This document shows positions 25,314 through 35,151 of a DNA stretch of 64,000 nucleotides, in pieces. Made by a program: the position numbers and the translations under genes. Numbering within the stretch: the first letter of the stretch is position 1; each line of letters opens with the position of its first letter. Location: contig NZ_CP017580.1 in the NCBI RefSeq assembly GCF_001806325.1, positions 1,550,001 to 1,614,000 on the forward strand, given 5' to 3'. Below the pieces are notes generated by a model. That model searched no databases. It was not told where the DNA came from and was given only the letters and a program-made list of their open reading frames with translations. The stretch is from Curtobacterium sp. BH-2-1-1. GTDB taxonomy: Bacteria > Actinomycetota > Actinomycetes > Actinomycetales > Microbacteriaceae.

Positions 25314-25652
25314 GTGCACGAACTTGCCGTCCGGCCCCACGCCACCCCCACGCTCGTCGTCGCCGTGGCGATCCTGTCCATGTCCGGGACGGCGTTGGCG
25401 TTGCTCTGGTCGGTCATGTGGGTGCCGGTGCTCGTCACGGGGACGGGGGCTTCGCTCTTCCTGTGGCCCCTCGTGCTGGCGTTGTCGCTCCTCCCGTGGG
25501 GCGGGGTCGTCGTGGCGCTGGTGCTCGGTGTCGTCGCGCGCCGGCGTGCGGAGACCCGCGGGTCGACCGCCGTGGTCGTCACGAGCGCTGTGCTGTCGGG
25601 GCTCGCGCCGATCGCGCTGTGGTTCGGCGGACCGTTCTCGGCGGTGGCCTGA
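25314..25652 (+). CDS. Small membrane protein (DUF4190-like)
   Basis: A 112-residue protein with three hydrophobic helices (about residues 15-35, 45-75 and 88-108). The layout resembles DUF4190-type actinobacterial membrane proteins. The start is GTG at 25314. Function is unknown. Confidence 0.55.
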   Translation: MHELAVRPHATPTLVVAVAILSMSGTALALLWSVMWVPVLVTGTGASLFLWPLVLALSLLPWGGVVVALVLGVVARRRAETRGSTAVVVTSAVLSGLAPIALWFGGPFSAVA

Positions 25653-25699
25653 CCCGCGGCGCAGCCGGCGCGGCGCGCGCGCCGGCGCGGCGCGCTCCG

Positions 25700-25761
25700 C
25701 ACAACCAAAGGCACAGTGCGCCACGCGGATGCACGGCTCGAGCGCACTTCGGTTGTGCGAA
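25700..25761. terminator. Imperfect inverted repeat between convergent genes
   Basis: CGCACAACCAAAG (about 25698-25710) is matched by CTTCGGTTGTGCG (25747-25759) with one mismatch, and inner GTGCGC/GCGCAC segments can extend the stem. It follows the DUF4190-like stop and could serve as a terminator. Confidence 0.45.
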
Positions 25762-25772
25762 CGCCTCCGGCG

Positions 25773-25873
25773 CCAGCGGCCCGGCGGCGCGCGGCACGGC
25801 GCCAGCGGCCGGCCGGAGCGCGCCAGCGCTCCAGCGGCCCGGCGGCGCGCGGCACGGCGCCAGCGGCCGGCCG
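25773..25873. repeat. 43-bp exact direct repeat in a GC-extreme intergenic stretch
   Basis: Positions 25773-25815 and 25831-25873 are identical, offset 58 bp. The surrounding 240 bp hold long runs of GCGCGC and CCGGCGGC with almost no A or T, and no coding frame with sensible codon use. It lies between convergent stops (25652 and 25893). Confidence 0.85.
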
Positions 25874-25892
25874 CCGCGGCCGCCCGCGCGGC

Positions 25893-26939
25893 TCAGTGGT
25901 ACCGGTGGTCCTGGATCGTCAGGCGCGGCCCGAACGACGGCTTCCGGAAGCCCGATCCGCCGATGAGCCGCACGACCCGCTCCCGGTGCCCCCGCCACGG
26001 CTCCAGCAGCTCGAGCATCCCGTCGTCGTCCACCGGTCCCCCGGTCAACGCCCACCCGACGAGCGCCGGCACGTGGAAGTCCCCCACGCTCGGGGAGTCC
26101 GGATCGCCGTGGGCACGCTGCGCGGTCTCCGCCGCCGTCCACTTCCCGATGCCGGGCACCGACTGCAGCCGTGCGGACACGACGGCCCCGCCGCGGCCGA
26201 ACGTCAGCGTCCGTTCGAGCGCCGGAGCCACCCGGACCGCCCGCATCACCGTCGCCGATCGACCGGGCTCGATGCCGGCGCGGTGCCACTCCCAGCTCGG
26301 GATCGCACCCCACCCGGCAGCGGTCGGCGGGACGAACATGTCCGCCGGGGCCGGTCCGGGCGCCGGCGTCCCGTACCGCCGCAGCAGGTACCGCCAGGCG
26401 CGCCAGGCCTGCCGCGAGGTGACCTTCTGCTCCATGATCGCGGGCACCAGGGCCGCCATCACGGTGTTGGTGCGGAGCAGGCGGAGGCCCGGTTGCCGGT
26501 GCCGGGCGTCGACGAGGAACGGGTGCCGGGACACGTCGAGGTCCGACCAGTCGTCACCCCGACCGAGCAGTTCGGGAGCGTGCGACACCGCCCACTCGGC
26601 ACCGTCGCCCCACGCCGAGACCGCGATGGCGTCGGGGCCGGCACGGCGCACGAGCACCGAGGCCGGGCCGTCCGGCGTGCGGAGCGCGAGCCACGTGTCG
26701 GAGCCGACCACGCGGAAGGCGGGGTCGCCGGAGCCGCGCTGCAGGGGCCGGAGCGTCGCGCGGACGTCCACCGCGCCTCCTGGCCGGTAGACGGTGTCGA
26801 CGCGCGACACGGCCTCGCCGACCCGCGCGGCCCCGCCGACCCGCGAGCCAGCCTCGCCCACCCGCACCGCAGACCCGCCGACCCGCGCCGCGGCGCCCTC
26901 GACGCCACCAGCGGCGGAGGACGGAACGGCGAGGGACAC
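25893..26939 (-). CDS. DNA-3-methyladenine glycosylase family protein (HhH-GPD)
   Basis: A 348-residue base-excision repair glycosylase of the AlkA superfamily. MEQKVTSRQAWRAWRYLLRRYG is the common helix before the helix-hairpin-helix LQSVPGIGKWTAAE, and the catalytic Asp is in SVGDFHVPALVGW. The first 48 residues are a low-complexity run of RVGEA/RVGG units coded by a short DNA repeat (26815-26895). A GTG at 26810 just before VDTVYRPGG would remove them and give 305 residues, so the true start is uncertain. Confidence 0.85.
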   Translation of the reverse strand: MSLAVPSSAAGGVEGAAARVGGSAVRVGEAGSRVGGAARVGEAVSRVDTVYRPGGAVDVRATLRPLQRGSGDPAFRVVGSDTWLALRTPDGPASVLVRRAGPDAIAVSAWGDGAEWAVSHAPELLGRGDDWSDLDVSRHPFLVDARHRQPGLRLLRTNTVMAALVPAIMEQKVTSRQAWRAWRYLLRRYGTPAPGPAPADMFVPPTAAGWGAIPSWEWHRAGIEPGRSATVMRAVRVAPALERTLTFGRGGAVVSARLQSVPGIGKWTAAETAQRAHGDPDSPSVGDFHVPALVGWALTGGPVDDDGMLELLEPWRGHRERVVRLIGGSGFRKPSFGPRLTIQDHRYH

Positions 26940-27014
26940 ACGCAGGATGGTAATGCGGAACCACCGTCAGTCATGATGGGCGTGTCCCACTGCACCCCGA
27001 CGACGGAGTTCCCC

Positions 27015-28043
<1,029 letters not shown>

Positions 28044-28099
28044 GACGCGTCCGCAGGTCGGCCGGTCGTGGTCCTGGAGGCGCGGGTAGCGTCCGACGC

Positions 28100-29077
28100 G
28101 TGACCCGCGCAGTCCTCGTCTCCAGTTCCGCCCCGCCCACCGTCACCGAGGTCGACGTCGCCGACCCGACCGAGGGCGAGGTGCTCGTCGACGTCACGTA
28201 CTCGAGCGTCAACTACAAGGACGGCCTGGCGCTCGCCCGGAACCCCGGCGTCGCGCGGGTCGACCCGCTCGTGCCCGGCATCGACGTCGTCGGCACCGTC
28301 TCGGCCCTCGGACCGGGCGTGCACGACGTCGCGATCGGCGACCGGGTCGTCGTGAACGGCGCCGGGCTCGGCGAGACCCGGCACGGCGGCTGGGCGGAGC
28401 ACGCGGTGGTGCCGTCGGGGTCGCTCGTCGTGCTGCCGGGGTCGATCGACAACTCGTTCGCGGCCGCGATCGGCACCGCCGGGTTCACCGCGATGCTCAG
28501 TGTGCTCGCACTCGAACGGTTCGTCGAGCCCGGCAGCGGTCCCGTCCTCGTGACGGGTGCGTCCGGCGGCGTCGGCACGGTCGCGATCGCGCTGCTCGCT
28601 GCCCGCGGGTACGAGGTCACGGCCTCGACCGGACGCGCCGCGAACGACGCCTCGCTCCGGGCACTCGGCGCGACCGACGTCGTCGACCGCGCGACCCTGT
28701 CCGAGCTCGGCCGGCCGATGCAGCGGGCGCACTGGGCGGGCGCGGTGGACAGCGTCGGGGGTGCGACCCTCGCGAACGTCCTCGCGGCGACCCGGTGGGG
28801 CGGGGCCGTGACGGCGTGCGGCCTGGCGCAGGACTCCGCGCTCCCGACCTCGGTGATGCCCTTCATCCTGCGGGCGGTGTCGCTGCTCGGCATCAACTCC
28901 GTCGACGCCCCGCTGGCCCTCCGGCAGCAGGCGTGGCAGCGGCTCGCGACCGATCTCGAACCGGCGCTCCTGGCGGGCGTGACGCGGGTCGCCGGGCTCG
29001 AGGAAGCCATCGCCGTCGGACCCGAGGTCGTCGCCGGCAACGTGCACGGGCGCACGGTCGTCGCGGTCGATCGCTGA
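28100..29077 (+). CDS. YhdH/AcuI-type NADPH:quinone or acrylyl-CoA reductase
   Basis: A 325-residue zinc-free medium-chain dehydrogenase. YSSVNYKDGLAL, PGIDVVGTV and GDRVVVNGAGLGETRHGGWAE are YhdH-family blocks, and VTGASGGVGTVAIALL near residue 155 is the NADPH loop. AcuI enzymes reduce acrylyl-CoA. Others reduce quinones. The start is GTG at 28100. A GGAGGCGCG-core copy (28076-28084) lies just upstream. Confidence 0.88.
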   Translation: MTRAVLVSSSAPPTVTEVDVADPTEGEVLVDVTYSSVNYKDGLALARNPGVARVDPLVPGIDVVGTVSALGPGVHDVAIGDRVVVNGAGLGETRHGGWAEHAVVPSGSLVVLPGSIDNSFAAAIGTAGFTAMLSVLALERFVEPGSGPVLVTGASGGVGTVAIALLAARGYEVTASTGRAANDASLRALGATDVVDRATLSELGRPMQRAHWAGAVDSVGGATLANVLAATRWGGAVTACGLAQDSALPTSVMPFILRAVSLLGINSVDAPLALRQQAWQRLATDLEPALLAGVTRVAGLEEAIAVGPEVVAGNVHGRTVVAVDR

Positions 29078-29080
29078 ATA

Positions 29081-29131
29081 CTAAGATTTCACAAGCGTTT
29101 GCATATTGACACGTTAGGATTTGAGTACAGA
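29081..29131 (+). promoter_or_regulatory. A/T-rich promoter region of the GntR gene
   Basis: About 50 bp, the richest in A/T in the whole window. It contains TTGACA (29106-29111), TAGGAT (29115-29120) and a direct repeat TAAGATTT/TAGGATTT 33 bp apart (29082 and 29115). A GAGGAG ribosome site follows at 29146-29151. Confidence 0.45.
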
Positions 29132-29157
29132 ACACCTGAGCCTGTGAGGAGTCCGGC

Positions 29158-29838
29158 ATGCCGGTACCCAAGTCCACCGTCGAGAACTCGCCGCGGAAGC
29201 TCCTGCGCGACGTCGTGCTCGAGAAGATGCTCGCCGCGATCCAGGACGGCACGCTCCAGGCGGGCGAGCGCCTCAACGACGACGAGCTCGTGCAGTGGCT
29301 CGGGGTCAGTCGCACCCCCATCCGTGAGGCGATCGCCAAGCTCGTCGACTACGGCCTGGTCGAGATGGAGGCGAACCGGTACACCCGCGTCGCCACCCCG
29401 ACCGGCAAGCAGGCCGCCGACACCACCCAGGTCCTCGGCGGGTTCGTCGAACTCGCTGCGCGCTGGGGCGTGCCGAAGCTCGACGCCTCCGCAGCCAAGG
29501 CGCTGACCGAGCACCTCGAAGCCGTGCGCTCGTACTCCGAGCAGCAGGACAAGCGCATGGACGCCGAGCTCGAGACGGTCATCTCGCTGCTCGTCGACGC
29601 CGCCGACAACGAGCTGCTCGACAAGTTCGCCGAGTCGCTCCTGCCCCGTGCACGGTTCCTCTCGCTCGCCCAGGGTGCGTGGCAGTTCTGGGACTACAAG
29701 CACTCGGTCGACCCGCTGCGTGCGGCCATCGCGAAGCGTGACGGCGACGCCGCCGCGGCCGCGATCCGTGCGCTGACCGCGACCGCCGAGCAGCAGGCGG
29801 ACGAGCTCCGCGCTGCCGGGACCGCCGCCGCCGGCTGA
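29158..29838 (+). CDS. GntR family transcriptional regulator
   Basis: A 226-residue regulator. The winged helix spans about residues 12-80: LLRDVVLEKMLAAIQDGTLQAGERLNDDELVQWLGVSRTPIREAIAKLVDYGLVEME in outline, the standard GntR operator-binding block. The C-terminal part is all-helical like FCD domains, but I do not see the usual metal-binding His residues, so the ligand pocket may be degenerate. It stands alone between YhdH and an ABC ATPase. Confidence 0.85.
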   Translation: MPVPKSTVENSPRKLLRDVVLEKMLAAIQDGTLQAGERLNDDELVQWLGVSRTPIREAIAKLVDYGLVEMEANRYTRVATPTGKQAADTTQVLGGFVELAARWGVPKLDASAAKALTEHLEAVRSYSEQQDKRMDAELETVISLLVDAADNELLDKFAESLLPRARFLSLAQGAWQFWDYKHSVDPLRAAIAKRDGDAAAAAIRALTATAEQQADELRAAGTAAAG

Positions 29839-29879
29839 CCCGTCCAGCGTTCCCCGGCGGCCTGGGCCACGATGGACCC

Positions 29880-30674
29880 GTGAGCAGCAACGACGACGTC
29901 CTCATCCGGGCGGCCCGGGTCCGCGTGACTCGGTCCGGCCGGGACCTCCTGCACGACATCGACCTGACCGTCCGGCGCGGGGAGCACTGGGCGCTCCTCG
30001 GGCCGAACGGAGCCGGGAAGTCGACGCTGCTCGCGGTCCTCGGCGCCACCGGGCACCCGACGGCCGGCACCGTCGAACTGCTCGGCCGACGACTCGGACG
30101 CGTCGACGTCCGGGAGCTCCGCGAGCACATCGGGCACGTCGACCCCCGCCACCGGATGCTCTCGCCGCTGACCGTCCTCGAGACCGTGCTCACCGGGCTC
30201 ACCGGCACGACCGACCTCATGATGCGGTGGGAGCCGACGCCCGCGCAGGTGGCCACCGCCGAGCAGCACGTCGCCGACGTCGGGCTGACAGCGCGTCGGG
30301 ACGCCCGCTGGCCGGTCCTGTCGCAGGGCGAACGCGGACGGACGCTCATCGCCCGGGCGCTCATGTCCGAGCCGCAGCTGCTCCTGCTCGACGAACCGGC
30401 GACCGGGCTCGACGTCGCCGCGCGCGAACACCTGCTCGAGACCGTCGACGCCCTGCGCCACCGGCACCCCGAGCTCGGGAGCGTGATGGTGACGCACCAC
30501 CTCGAGGACCTGCCCGCGTCGACCTCGCACGCGATGCTGCTGCGCGACGGGGTCGCGGTCGCCCAGGGCACCTCGGACGAGGTCATCACGTCGTCGGCGG
30601 TCTCGCACGCCTTCGACTTCCCGCTCGCGATCCTCCGGGCCGAGGGGCGCTGGGCCGCTCGCCGCGCCTCCTGA
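29880..30674 (+). CDS. ABC-type ATPase without a linked permease
   Basis: A 264-residue ATP-binding cassette: Walker A GPNGAGKST near residue 42, signature LSQGERGR near residue 144, Walker B LLLLDEPATGLD, and switch His in VTHH. It resembles YlmA/ModF-like single-domain ATPases in length and motifs. Neither neighbour encodes a permease or binding protein, so the transport partner, if any, is elsewhere. The start is GTG. Confidence 0.88.
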   Translation: MSSNDDVLIRAARVRVTRSGRDLLHDIDLTVRRGEHWALLGPNGAGKSTLLAVLGATGHPTAGTVELLGRRLGRVDVRELREHIGHVDPRHRMLSPLTVLETVLTGLTGTTDLMMRWEPTPAQVATAEQHVADVGLTARRDARWPVLSQGERGRTLIARALMSEPQLLLLDEPATGLDVAAREHLLETVDALRHRHPELGSVMVTHHLEDLPASTSHAMLLRDGVAVAQGTSDEVITSSAVSHAFDFPLAILRAEGRWAARRAS

Positions 30675-30682
30675 CGGACGGG

Positions 30683-30710
30683 AGGCGCGGGTCCGGCCCG
30701 ACCCGCGCCT
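30683..30710. terminator. Hairpin terminator with GGAGGCGCG-core repeat
   Basis: An 11-bp perfect stem (30683-30693 with 30700-30710) and 6-nt loop, next to a CCTGACGTCAGG palindrome (30708-30719). It lies between the convergent ABC ATPase and hemL. Eighteen bases ending in this arm are identical to the hairpin at 49979. Confidence 0.75.
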
Positions 30711-30731
30711 GACGTCAGGTAGGTGGTGGCG

Positions 30732-32063
30732 TCACGCCGTGGCGCGCGCGGCCGCCTTCGCCGCGGCAGGGAGTGCGTCGAGCACCCGTCCGACGGCCCG
30801 GTCGTCGTGCGCCGCCGTGACGAACCACGCCTCGAAGACACTCGGGGGCAGGGTCACTCCCGCGTCGAGCATGGCGTGGAAGAACGGCGCGTACCGGAAC
30901 GCCTCCTGCGCTCGGACGTCGTCGTAGTTCCGCGGGGCGGTCTCGGTGAACGCGAACGAGAAGAGGTTGCCGGCGTGCTGGACGGTGTGGGCGACGCCCT
31001 CGGCGGACAGGGCGTCGCTCGTCGCCGTCGCGATGGTCGCCGCCGTCCGGTCGAGGTGGGCGTAGACCTCGGGCGTCGCGGCCCGCAGCGTGGCGATGCC
31101 CGCGGCGACCGCGAGCGGGTTCCCCGAGAGCGTGCCCGCCTGGTAGACGGGGCCGAGCGGGGCGAGGTAGTCCATGACCTCGCGCCGACCACCGAGTGCG
31201 GCGAGGGGCATGCCGCCGCCGATGACCTTGCCGAACGTGACGAGGTCGGGCTTCCACCCGGCGCCGTCCGGCACGACCTTCGACGCCTCGAGGCCCCACC
31301 ACCCGGCGGAGCCCACCCGGAAGCCGGTCAGGACCTCGTCGACGATGAGCAGCGCGCCGTGCGCCTGCACGATCTGCGCCAGGGCCCGGTTGAACCCACG
31401 CTCGGGGGCGAGGGCGCCCATGTTCGCGGCCGCTGCCTCGACGATCACGCCGGCGATGCGCTCGGAGTGCTCCTCGAACGCGCGGCGGACGGCGTCGAGG
31501 TCGTTGTAGGGCAGCACCAGGGTCTGCGCGGCGGTCTCGGCGGTGATGCCGGCACTGCCGGGGAGCGCGAGCGTGGCCACACCCGAACCGGCCTCGGCCA
31601 GCAGGGAGTCCGAGTGGCCGTGGTAGTGCCCGGCGAACTTCACGAGCAGGTCGCGACCGGTGTACCCGCGGGCGAGCCGGATCGCGGTCATCGTCGCCTC
31701 GGTGCCCGTGGACACCATGCGGAGCTTCTCGATCGGGCCGTCGCCGTCCACCGACACCCGCTGCTTCACGAGCTCGGCGAGTTCGGTCTCCCCCGGGGTC
31801 GACGCCCCGAAGCTCAGCCCACGGGCCGCCGCCTGCTGCACGGCCTCGACCGTCGCGGGGTGGGCGTGCCCGAGGATCGCGGGCCCCCACGAGGCGACGA
31901 GGTCGACGTACTCACGCCCCTCGGCGTCGGTGACGTAGGCACCCTTCGCGCTCGTCAGGAAGCGGGGCGTCCCGCCGACGGAGCCGTACGCCCGGACCGG
32001 CGAGTTGACCCCGCCGGGGATGCTGTTCTTCGCGCGGCCGAAGAGCTGGTCGTTCGTGGTCAT
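30732..32063 (-). CDS. hemL: Glutamate-1-semialdehyde 2,1-aminomutase
   Basis: A 443-residue PLP enzyme that converts glutamate 1-semialdehyde to 5-aminolevulinate, the second step of the C5 pathway after Hem[50 protein letters not shown] and [14 protein letters not shown] (PLP lysine) are family hallmarks. It overlaps hemB by ATGA and is the last gene of the leftward haem operon. Confidence 0.96.
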   Translation of the reverse strand: MTTNDQLFGRAKNSIPGGVNSPVRAYGSVGGTPRFLTSAKGAYVTDAEGREYVDLVASWGPAILGHAHPATVEAVQQAAARGLSFGASTPGETELAELVKQRVSVDGDGPIEKLRMVSTGTEATMTAIRLARGYTGRDLLVKFAGHYHGHSDSLLAEAGSGVATLALPGSAGITAETAAQTLVLPYNDLDAVRRAFEEHSERIAGVIVEAAAANMGALAPERGFNRALAQIVQAHGALLIVDEVLTGFRVGSAGWWGLEASKVVPDGAGWKPDLVTFGKVIGGGMPLAALGGRREVMDYLAPLGPVYQAGTLSGNPLAVAAGIATLRAATPEVYAHLDRTAATIATATSDALSAEGVAHTVQHAGNLFSFAFTETAPRNYDDVRAQEAFRYAPFFHAMLDAGVTLPPSVFEAWFVTAAHDDRAVGRVLDALPAAAKAAARATA

Positions 32064-33115
32064 TCTGGGGCCTTCCCGGTCGAGGCGATGCCGTCCACGG
32101 CACTGGTGCTGCCGGAGGTGCGGAGTCCCGCCTCCTCGTTGAGCTTGCGAGCGATGTCGACCGCGAAGTAGGTGAGGATCGCGTCGGCGCCGGCGCGCTT
32201 GATGCCGACGAGCGCCTCCATCGCCGCGGCGTCGCGGTCGATCCAGCCGTTCTGCGCGGCTGCGGTGATCATCGCGTACTCGCCGGAGATCTGGTACGCC
32301 CAGACCGGCACCGGCGAGGTGCGTGCGGTCTCGGCCAGCACGTCGAGGTAGCTCATCGCCGGCTTCACCATGACGATGTCGGCACCCTCGGCGATGTCCT
32401 GCTCGACCTCGCGGAGGCCCTGCCGACCGTTCGCGGCGTCGATCTGGTACGTGCGACGGTCGCCCACGAGCGAGGAGTCGACGGCCTCGCGGAAGGGTCC
32501 GTAGAACGCGCTCGCGTACTTGGCCGCGTATGCCAGCAGCGCCGTGCCGCTGTGCCCGGCCACGTCCAGCGCGTCCCGTGCGGCGGCGATCTGGCCGTCC
32601 ATCATGCCGCTCATGCAGACGAGCTCGGCGCCGGCCTCGGCCTGCACGACCGCCATGTCGCGGTACCGTTCGAGTGTGGCGTCGTTGTCGACCGAGCCGT
32701 CCGCGGCCAGGACGCCGCAGTGCCCGTGGTCGGTGAACTCGTCGAGGCACAGGTCGGACTGCACGACGAGGGCGTCGCCGACCTCCTCGCGCGCGACGCG
32801 GATCGCGACGTTGAGGATGCCGTCCGGGTCGGTCGCGCCGGATCCCAGCGCGTCCTTCGACGTCGGCACGCCGAACAGGTTCACGCCGCCGATCCCGACC
32901 GACGCCGCCTCGTGCAGGGCACGGCGGAACGAGTCGAGCGAGTGCTGCTGGACCCCGGGCATGCTCGTGATGTCGATCGCCTCGGTCGCCCCCTCGCGGA
33001 TGAACATCGGCAGCACGAGCTCGGCGGGGTGGAGCCGGGTCTCGGCGACGAGTCGACGCATCGCGCCGGTCGCGCGGAGTCGTCGGGGGCGGACCTGGGG
33101 GAAACGGCCGGTCAC
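32060..33115 (-). CDS. hemB: Porphobilinogen synthase
   Basis: A 351-residue enzyme that condenses two 5-aminolevulinates. RPRRLRAT near the start, [16 protein letters not shown] (metal site region), [17 protein letters not shown] with the active-site Lys, and [12 protein letters not shown] with the Schiff-base Lys are all present. The metal region reads LDEFTDHGH, the magnesium-type and not the cysteine-rich zinc-type. The start is the GTG at 33115 in a GTGA overlap with hemD. Confidence 0.95.
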   Translation of the reverse strand: MTGRFPQVRPRRLRATGAMRRLVAETRLHPAELVLPMFIREGATEAIDITSMPGVQQHSLDSFRRALHEAASVGIGGVNLFGVPTSKDALGSGATDPDGILNVAIRVAREEVGDALVVQSDLCLDEFTDHGHCGVLAADGSVDNDATLERYRDMAVVQAEAGAELVCMSGMMDGQIAAARDALDVAGHSGTALLAYAAKYASAFYGPFREAVDSSLVGDRRTYQIDAANGRQGLREVEQDIAEGADIVMVKPAMSYLDVLAETARTSPVPVWAYQISGEYAMITAAAQNGWIDRDAAAMEALVGIKRAGADAILTYFAVDIARKLNEEAGLRTSGSTSAVDGIASTGKAPE

Positions 33116-34164
33116 TTCGGTGCCTTCCTGTTCGGGGCGGTGGGGTTCAGGGACTCGACGACGGCGTCGAGCAGGGCTTCTGCGGATCGGGTCCGGGCGA
33201 CCACGTGCACGGGCAGGCCGGCGGCGCGGGCTTCGGCAGCGGTCCCGGGTCCGATGCACGCGACCACGGTGCGGGGGTCGAGCGGGGTCATCCGCCGGGC
33301 GATCTCGCGAGCGACGCTGCCGCTCGTCACGAGCACGGCAGCGGGCGGGGAGTCGAGGACGACCGGCTCGTCGCCGGTCCCCACCGTACGGTACGCGACC
33401 ACGTCGTCCACGTCGATCCCGCGGGCGCGCAGGGTGTCGACGACGGTCGGGGCAGCGAGGTCCGAGCGTGGGAAGAGGACGGTGCCGGAGGTGTCCGGCA
33501 GCGCGTGCGCGAGCGCGGCGCCCGAGGACTCGGACGGCACCAGGTCGACGACCCAGCCCGCAGCACGCGCGGCACGGGCGGTCGGCTCGCCGACCGCCGC
33601 CACCCGCAGGTCGGACGGGAGGCGCGCCACCCGTTCCGCGACCACCCGCACGGCCGTCGCACTGGTCACCACCATCCACGCGTACCCGGCCACGTCGGTG
33701 CCGTCGGTGCCGTCGGTGCCGTCGGTACGCGCGGTGCCGTCGGTGCCGTCGGTGCGGCCGGTGCGGGCGGTGCCGTCGATCGCGGGTCCCGAGCGCGCAC
33801 GATCCGGCCCGGTCGGCCCGGCTGGGCGGCCGGTTCCGCCCGCTCGCCGAACGGCCGACGGCGCGTCCTGCCCACTCGCCGACTGCGCGTCCTGCCCACT
33901 CGCCGACGGCGGACCGGACCCGGCCGGCGGGGGTGCGTCGTGCCTCCTGGACCCGCCGGACGCGATCAACCGGTCGACCGCAGCCTCGAGGGCGGACCGA
34001 TCCGTGGGTGCCGCGTCCGCGATCAGCGGGACGACGAGCGGGTCGAGCCCGCGCTCGCGGGCGGCCGCGGCGATCCGGTCACCCCACGCCCCGCCGCGCG
34101 GGACCAGGACGACCGGCTGTCGTGCCGCGTCCGCGGTGCTGACGTCGGGGTGCGTGGCGACCGC
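33112..34164 (-). CDS. hemD: Uroporphyrinogen-III synthase with no ordinary start codon and an expanded low-complexity insert
   Basis: The second-domain motifs are clear: [44 protein letters not shown] and [16 protein letters not shown]. The first domain ([29 protein letters not shown]) is also in this frame but lies upstream of the first TTG (33969). No ATG, GTG or TTG occurs between it and hemC's TAG at 34165-34167, which is in the same frame. Coordinates give the whole open frame. A CTG at 34107, a GTC at 34161 after GGAG, or readthrough from hemC could start it. About 85 residues of Gly/Asp/Thr/Ser repeats are inserted between LIASGG and YAWMVVTS. Confidence 0.85.
   Translation of the reverse strand, partial: AVATHPDVSTADAARQPVVLVPRGGAWGDRIAAAARERGLDPLVVPLIADAAPTDRSALEAAVDRLIASGGSRRHDAPPPAGSGPPSASGQDAQSASGQDAPSAVRRAGGTGRPAGPTGPDRARSGPAIDGTARTGRTDGTDGTARTDGTDGTDGTDVAGYAWMVVTSATAVRVVAERVARLPSDLRVAAVGEPTARAARAAGWVVDLVPSESSGAALAHALPDTSGTVLFPRSDLAAPTVVDTLRARGIDVDDVVAYRTVGTGDEPVVLDSPPAAVLVTSGSVAREIARRMTPLDPRTVVACIGPGTAAEARAAGLPVHVVARTRSAEALLDAVVESLNPTAPNRKAPK
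33690..33772. repeat. 9-bp minisatellite (GGTGCCGTC) inside hemD
   Basis: Repeated GTCGGTGCC/GGTGCCGTC units, some varied to GGTACGCGC or GGTGCGGCC. On the minus strand they encode DGT repeated ([20 protein letters not shown] in outline). Being a multiple of three, they lengthen HemD without shifting its frame. Confidence 0.85.
33863..33907. repeat. Two 21-bp exact repeats inside hemD
   Basis: Positions 33863-33883 and 33887-33907 are identical, offset 24 bp. They code two SASGQDA segments in the inserted part of HemD. Confidence 0.85.
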
Positions 34165-35151
34165 CTACTCCGCCGAGGTCGCGAGGTCCGCCAGGTCGGC
34201 GGCACCGTTCTCGAGCAGTTCGGCGGCGACCCGGCCACCGAGCTCGAGCGCCTCGGTCAGGCGGTCCTGTGCGGAGCCGTCGAGCACGGCGGCGTGTGAT
34301 GCGGTGCGGTACTCGGAGCCGTCCGGCCGGTAGACCGTCGCGGAGACGAGGAGCATCTCGGCGTCGACGATCGCGGTGGCGCCGATCGGAGCGGAGCACC
34401 CGGCCTCGAGCTTCGCGAGGACCTCGCGCTCGGCGGACACGGTCAGTCGGGTCGACGCGTGCTCGATCTTCCGCAGGGCCGCGAGGAGGTTCCGGTCCGT
34501 CTCGTCAGCGCGGGTCTCGATCGCGAGCGCTCCCTGCCCTGGGGCACTCGGCCAGAAGCCGAGGTCGAGCAGCTCGGTCGCCGCGTCGAGCCGGTCGATG
34601 CGCGTCAGGCCGGCGGCGGCGAGGACCACCGCGTCGAGGTCGTCATCGACGCGTCCGAGGCGGGTGTCGATGTTGCCGCGGATGTCCACCACGTCGAGGT
34701 CGGGACGCTTGGCCTTGAGCTGCGCGACGCGGCGGGGCGAACCCGTCCCGACCTTCGCGCCCTCGGGCAGGGTCTCGATGGTCGCAGCGTTCCGGGCGAC
34801 CAGGACGTCTCGGGCGTCGGCACGCTTCGGCACCGCGGCGATCGTCAGCCCCGGGTACGGCGCGGTCGGGAGGTCCTTGAGGGAGTGCACGAGGACGTCG
34901 ACCTCGCCCGCGACGAGTGCTTCGCGGAGCGCGCTGGCGAACACGCCCGTGCCGCCGAGGCTCGCGAGCGAGGCGCGGTTCGTGTCGCCCTCGCTCGTGA
35001 CCGTGACGAGCTCGACCGGTCGACCGGACGCCGTCGCCAAGCGGTCGGCGACGTCCTGCGACTGGGCGACCGCGAGCCGGCTGGCACGGGTGCCGAGCCG
35101 GATCGGGGTCGGGCCGTCGGGGCTGCCGGTCGGCGCGGACGCGTCGGTCAC
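34165..35151 (-). CDS. hemC: Hydroxymethylbilane synthase
   Basis: A 328-residue enzyme that joins four porphobilinogens into hydroxymethylbilane. RLGTRASRLAVAQSQDVAD, VHSLKDLPT, GTGSPRR with the substrate-binding arginines, DIRGNIDTRL and LEAGCSAPIGA with the dipyrromethane-binding Cys near residue 249 are all intact. The GTG start overlaps the hemH stop as GTGA. It ends in TAG, and the next codons in the same frame lead straight into HemD, so the two could once have been a single fused gene. Confidence 0.96.
   Translation of the reverse strand: MTDASAPTGSPDGPTPIRLGTRASRLAVAQSQDVADRLATASGRPVELVTVTSEGDTNRASLASLGGTGVFASALREALVAGEVDVLVHSLKDLPTAPYPGLTIAAVPKRADARDVLVARNAATIETLPEGAKVGTGSPRRVAQLKAKRPDLDVVDIRGNIDTRLGRVDDDLDAVVLAAAGLTRIDRLDAATELLDLGFWPSAPGQGALAIETRADETDRNLLAALRKIEHASTRLTVSAEREVLAKLEAGCSAPIGATAIVDAEMLLVSATVYRPDGSEYRTASHAAVLDGSAQDRLTEALELGGRVAAELLENGAADLADLATSAE

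Noticed and set aside
25773..25873. Ends of an insertion sequence or integrative element
   Set aside because: The two 43-bp copies are direct and only 58 bp apart, no transposase lies between or beside them, and no target-site duplication is visible.
29880..30674. Half of a complete ABC transporter operon
   Set aside because: Neither neighbour codes a permease or binding protein. The gene before is a GntR regulator and the gene after is convergent hemL.
33112..35151. Frameshift as the reason for the split of hemC and hemD
   Set aside because: Both genes are in the same frame, with a single TAG between them, so a substitution or a rare start is needed to explain it, not an indel.
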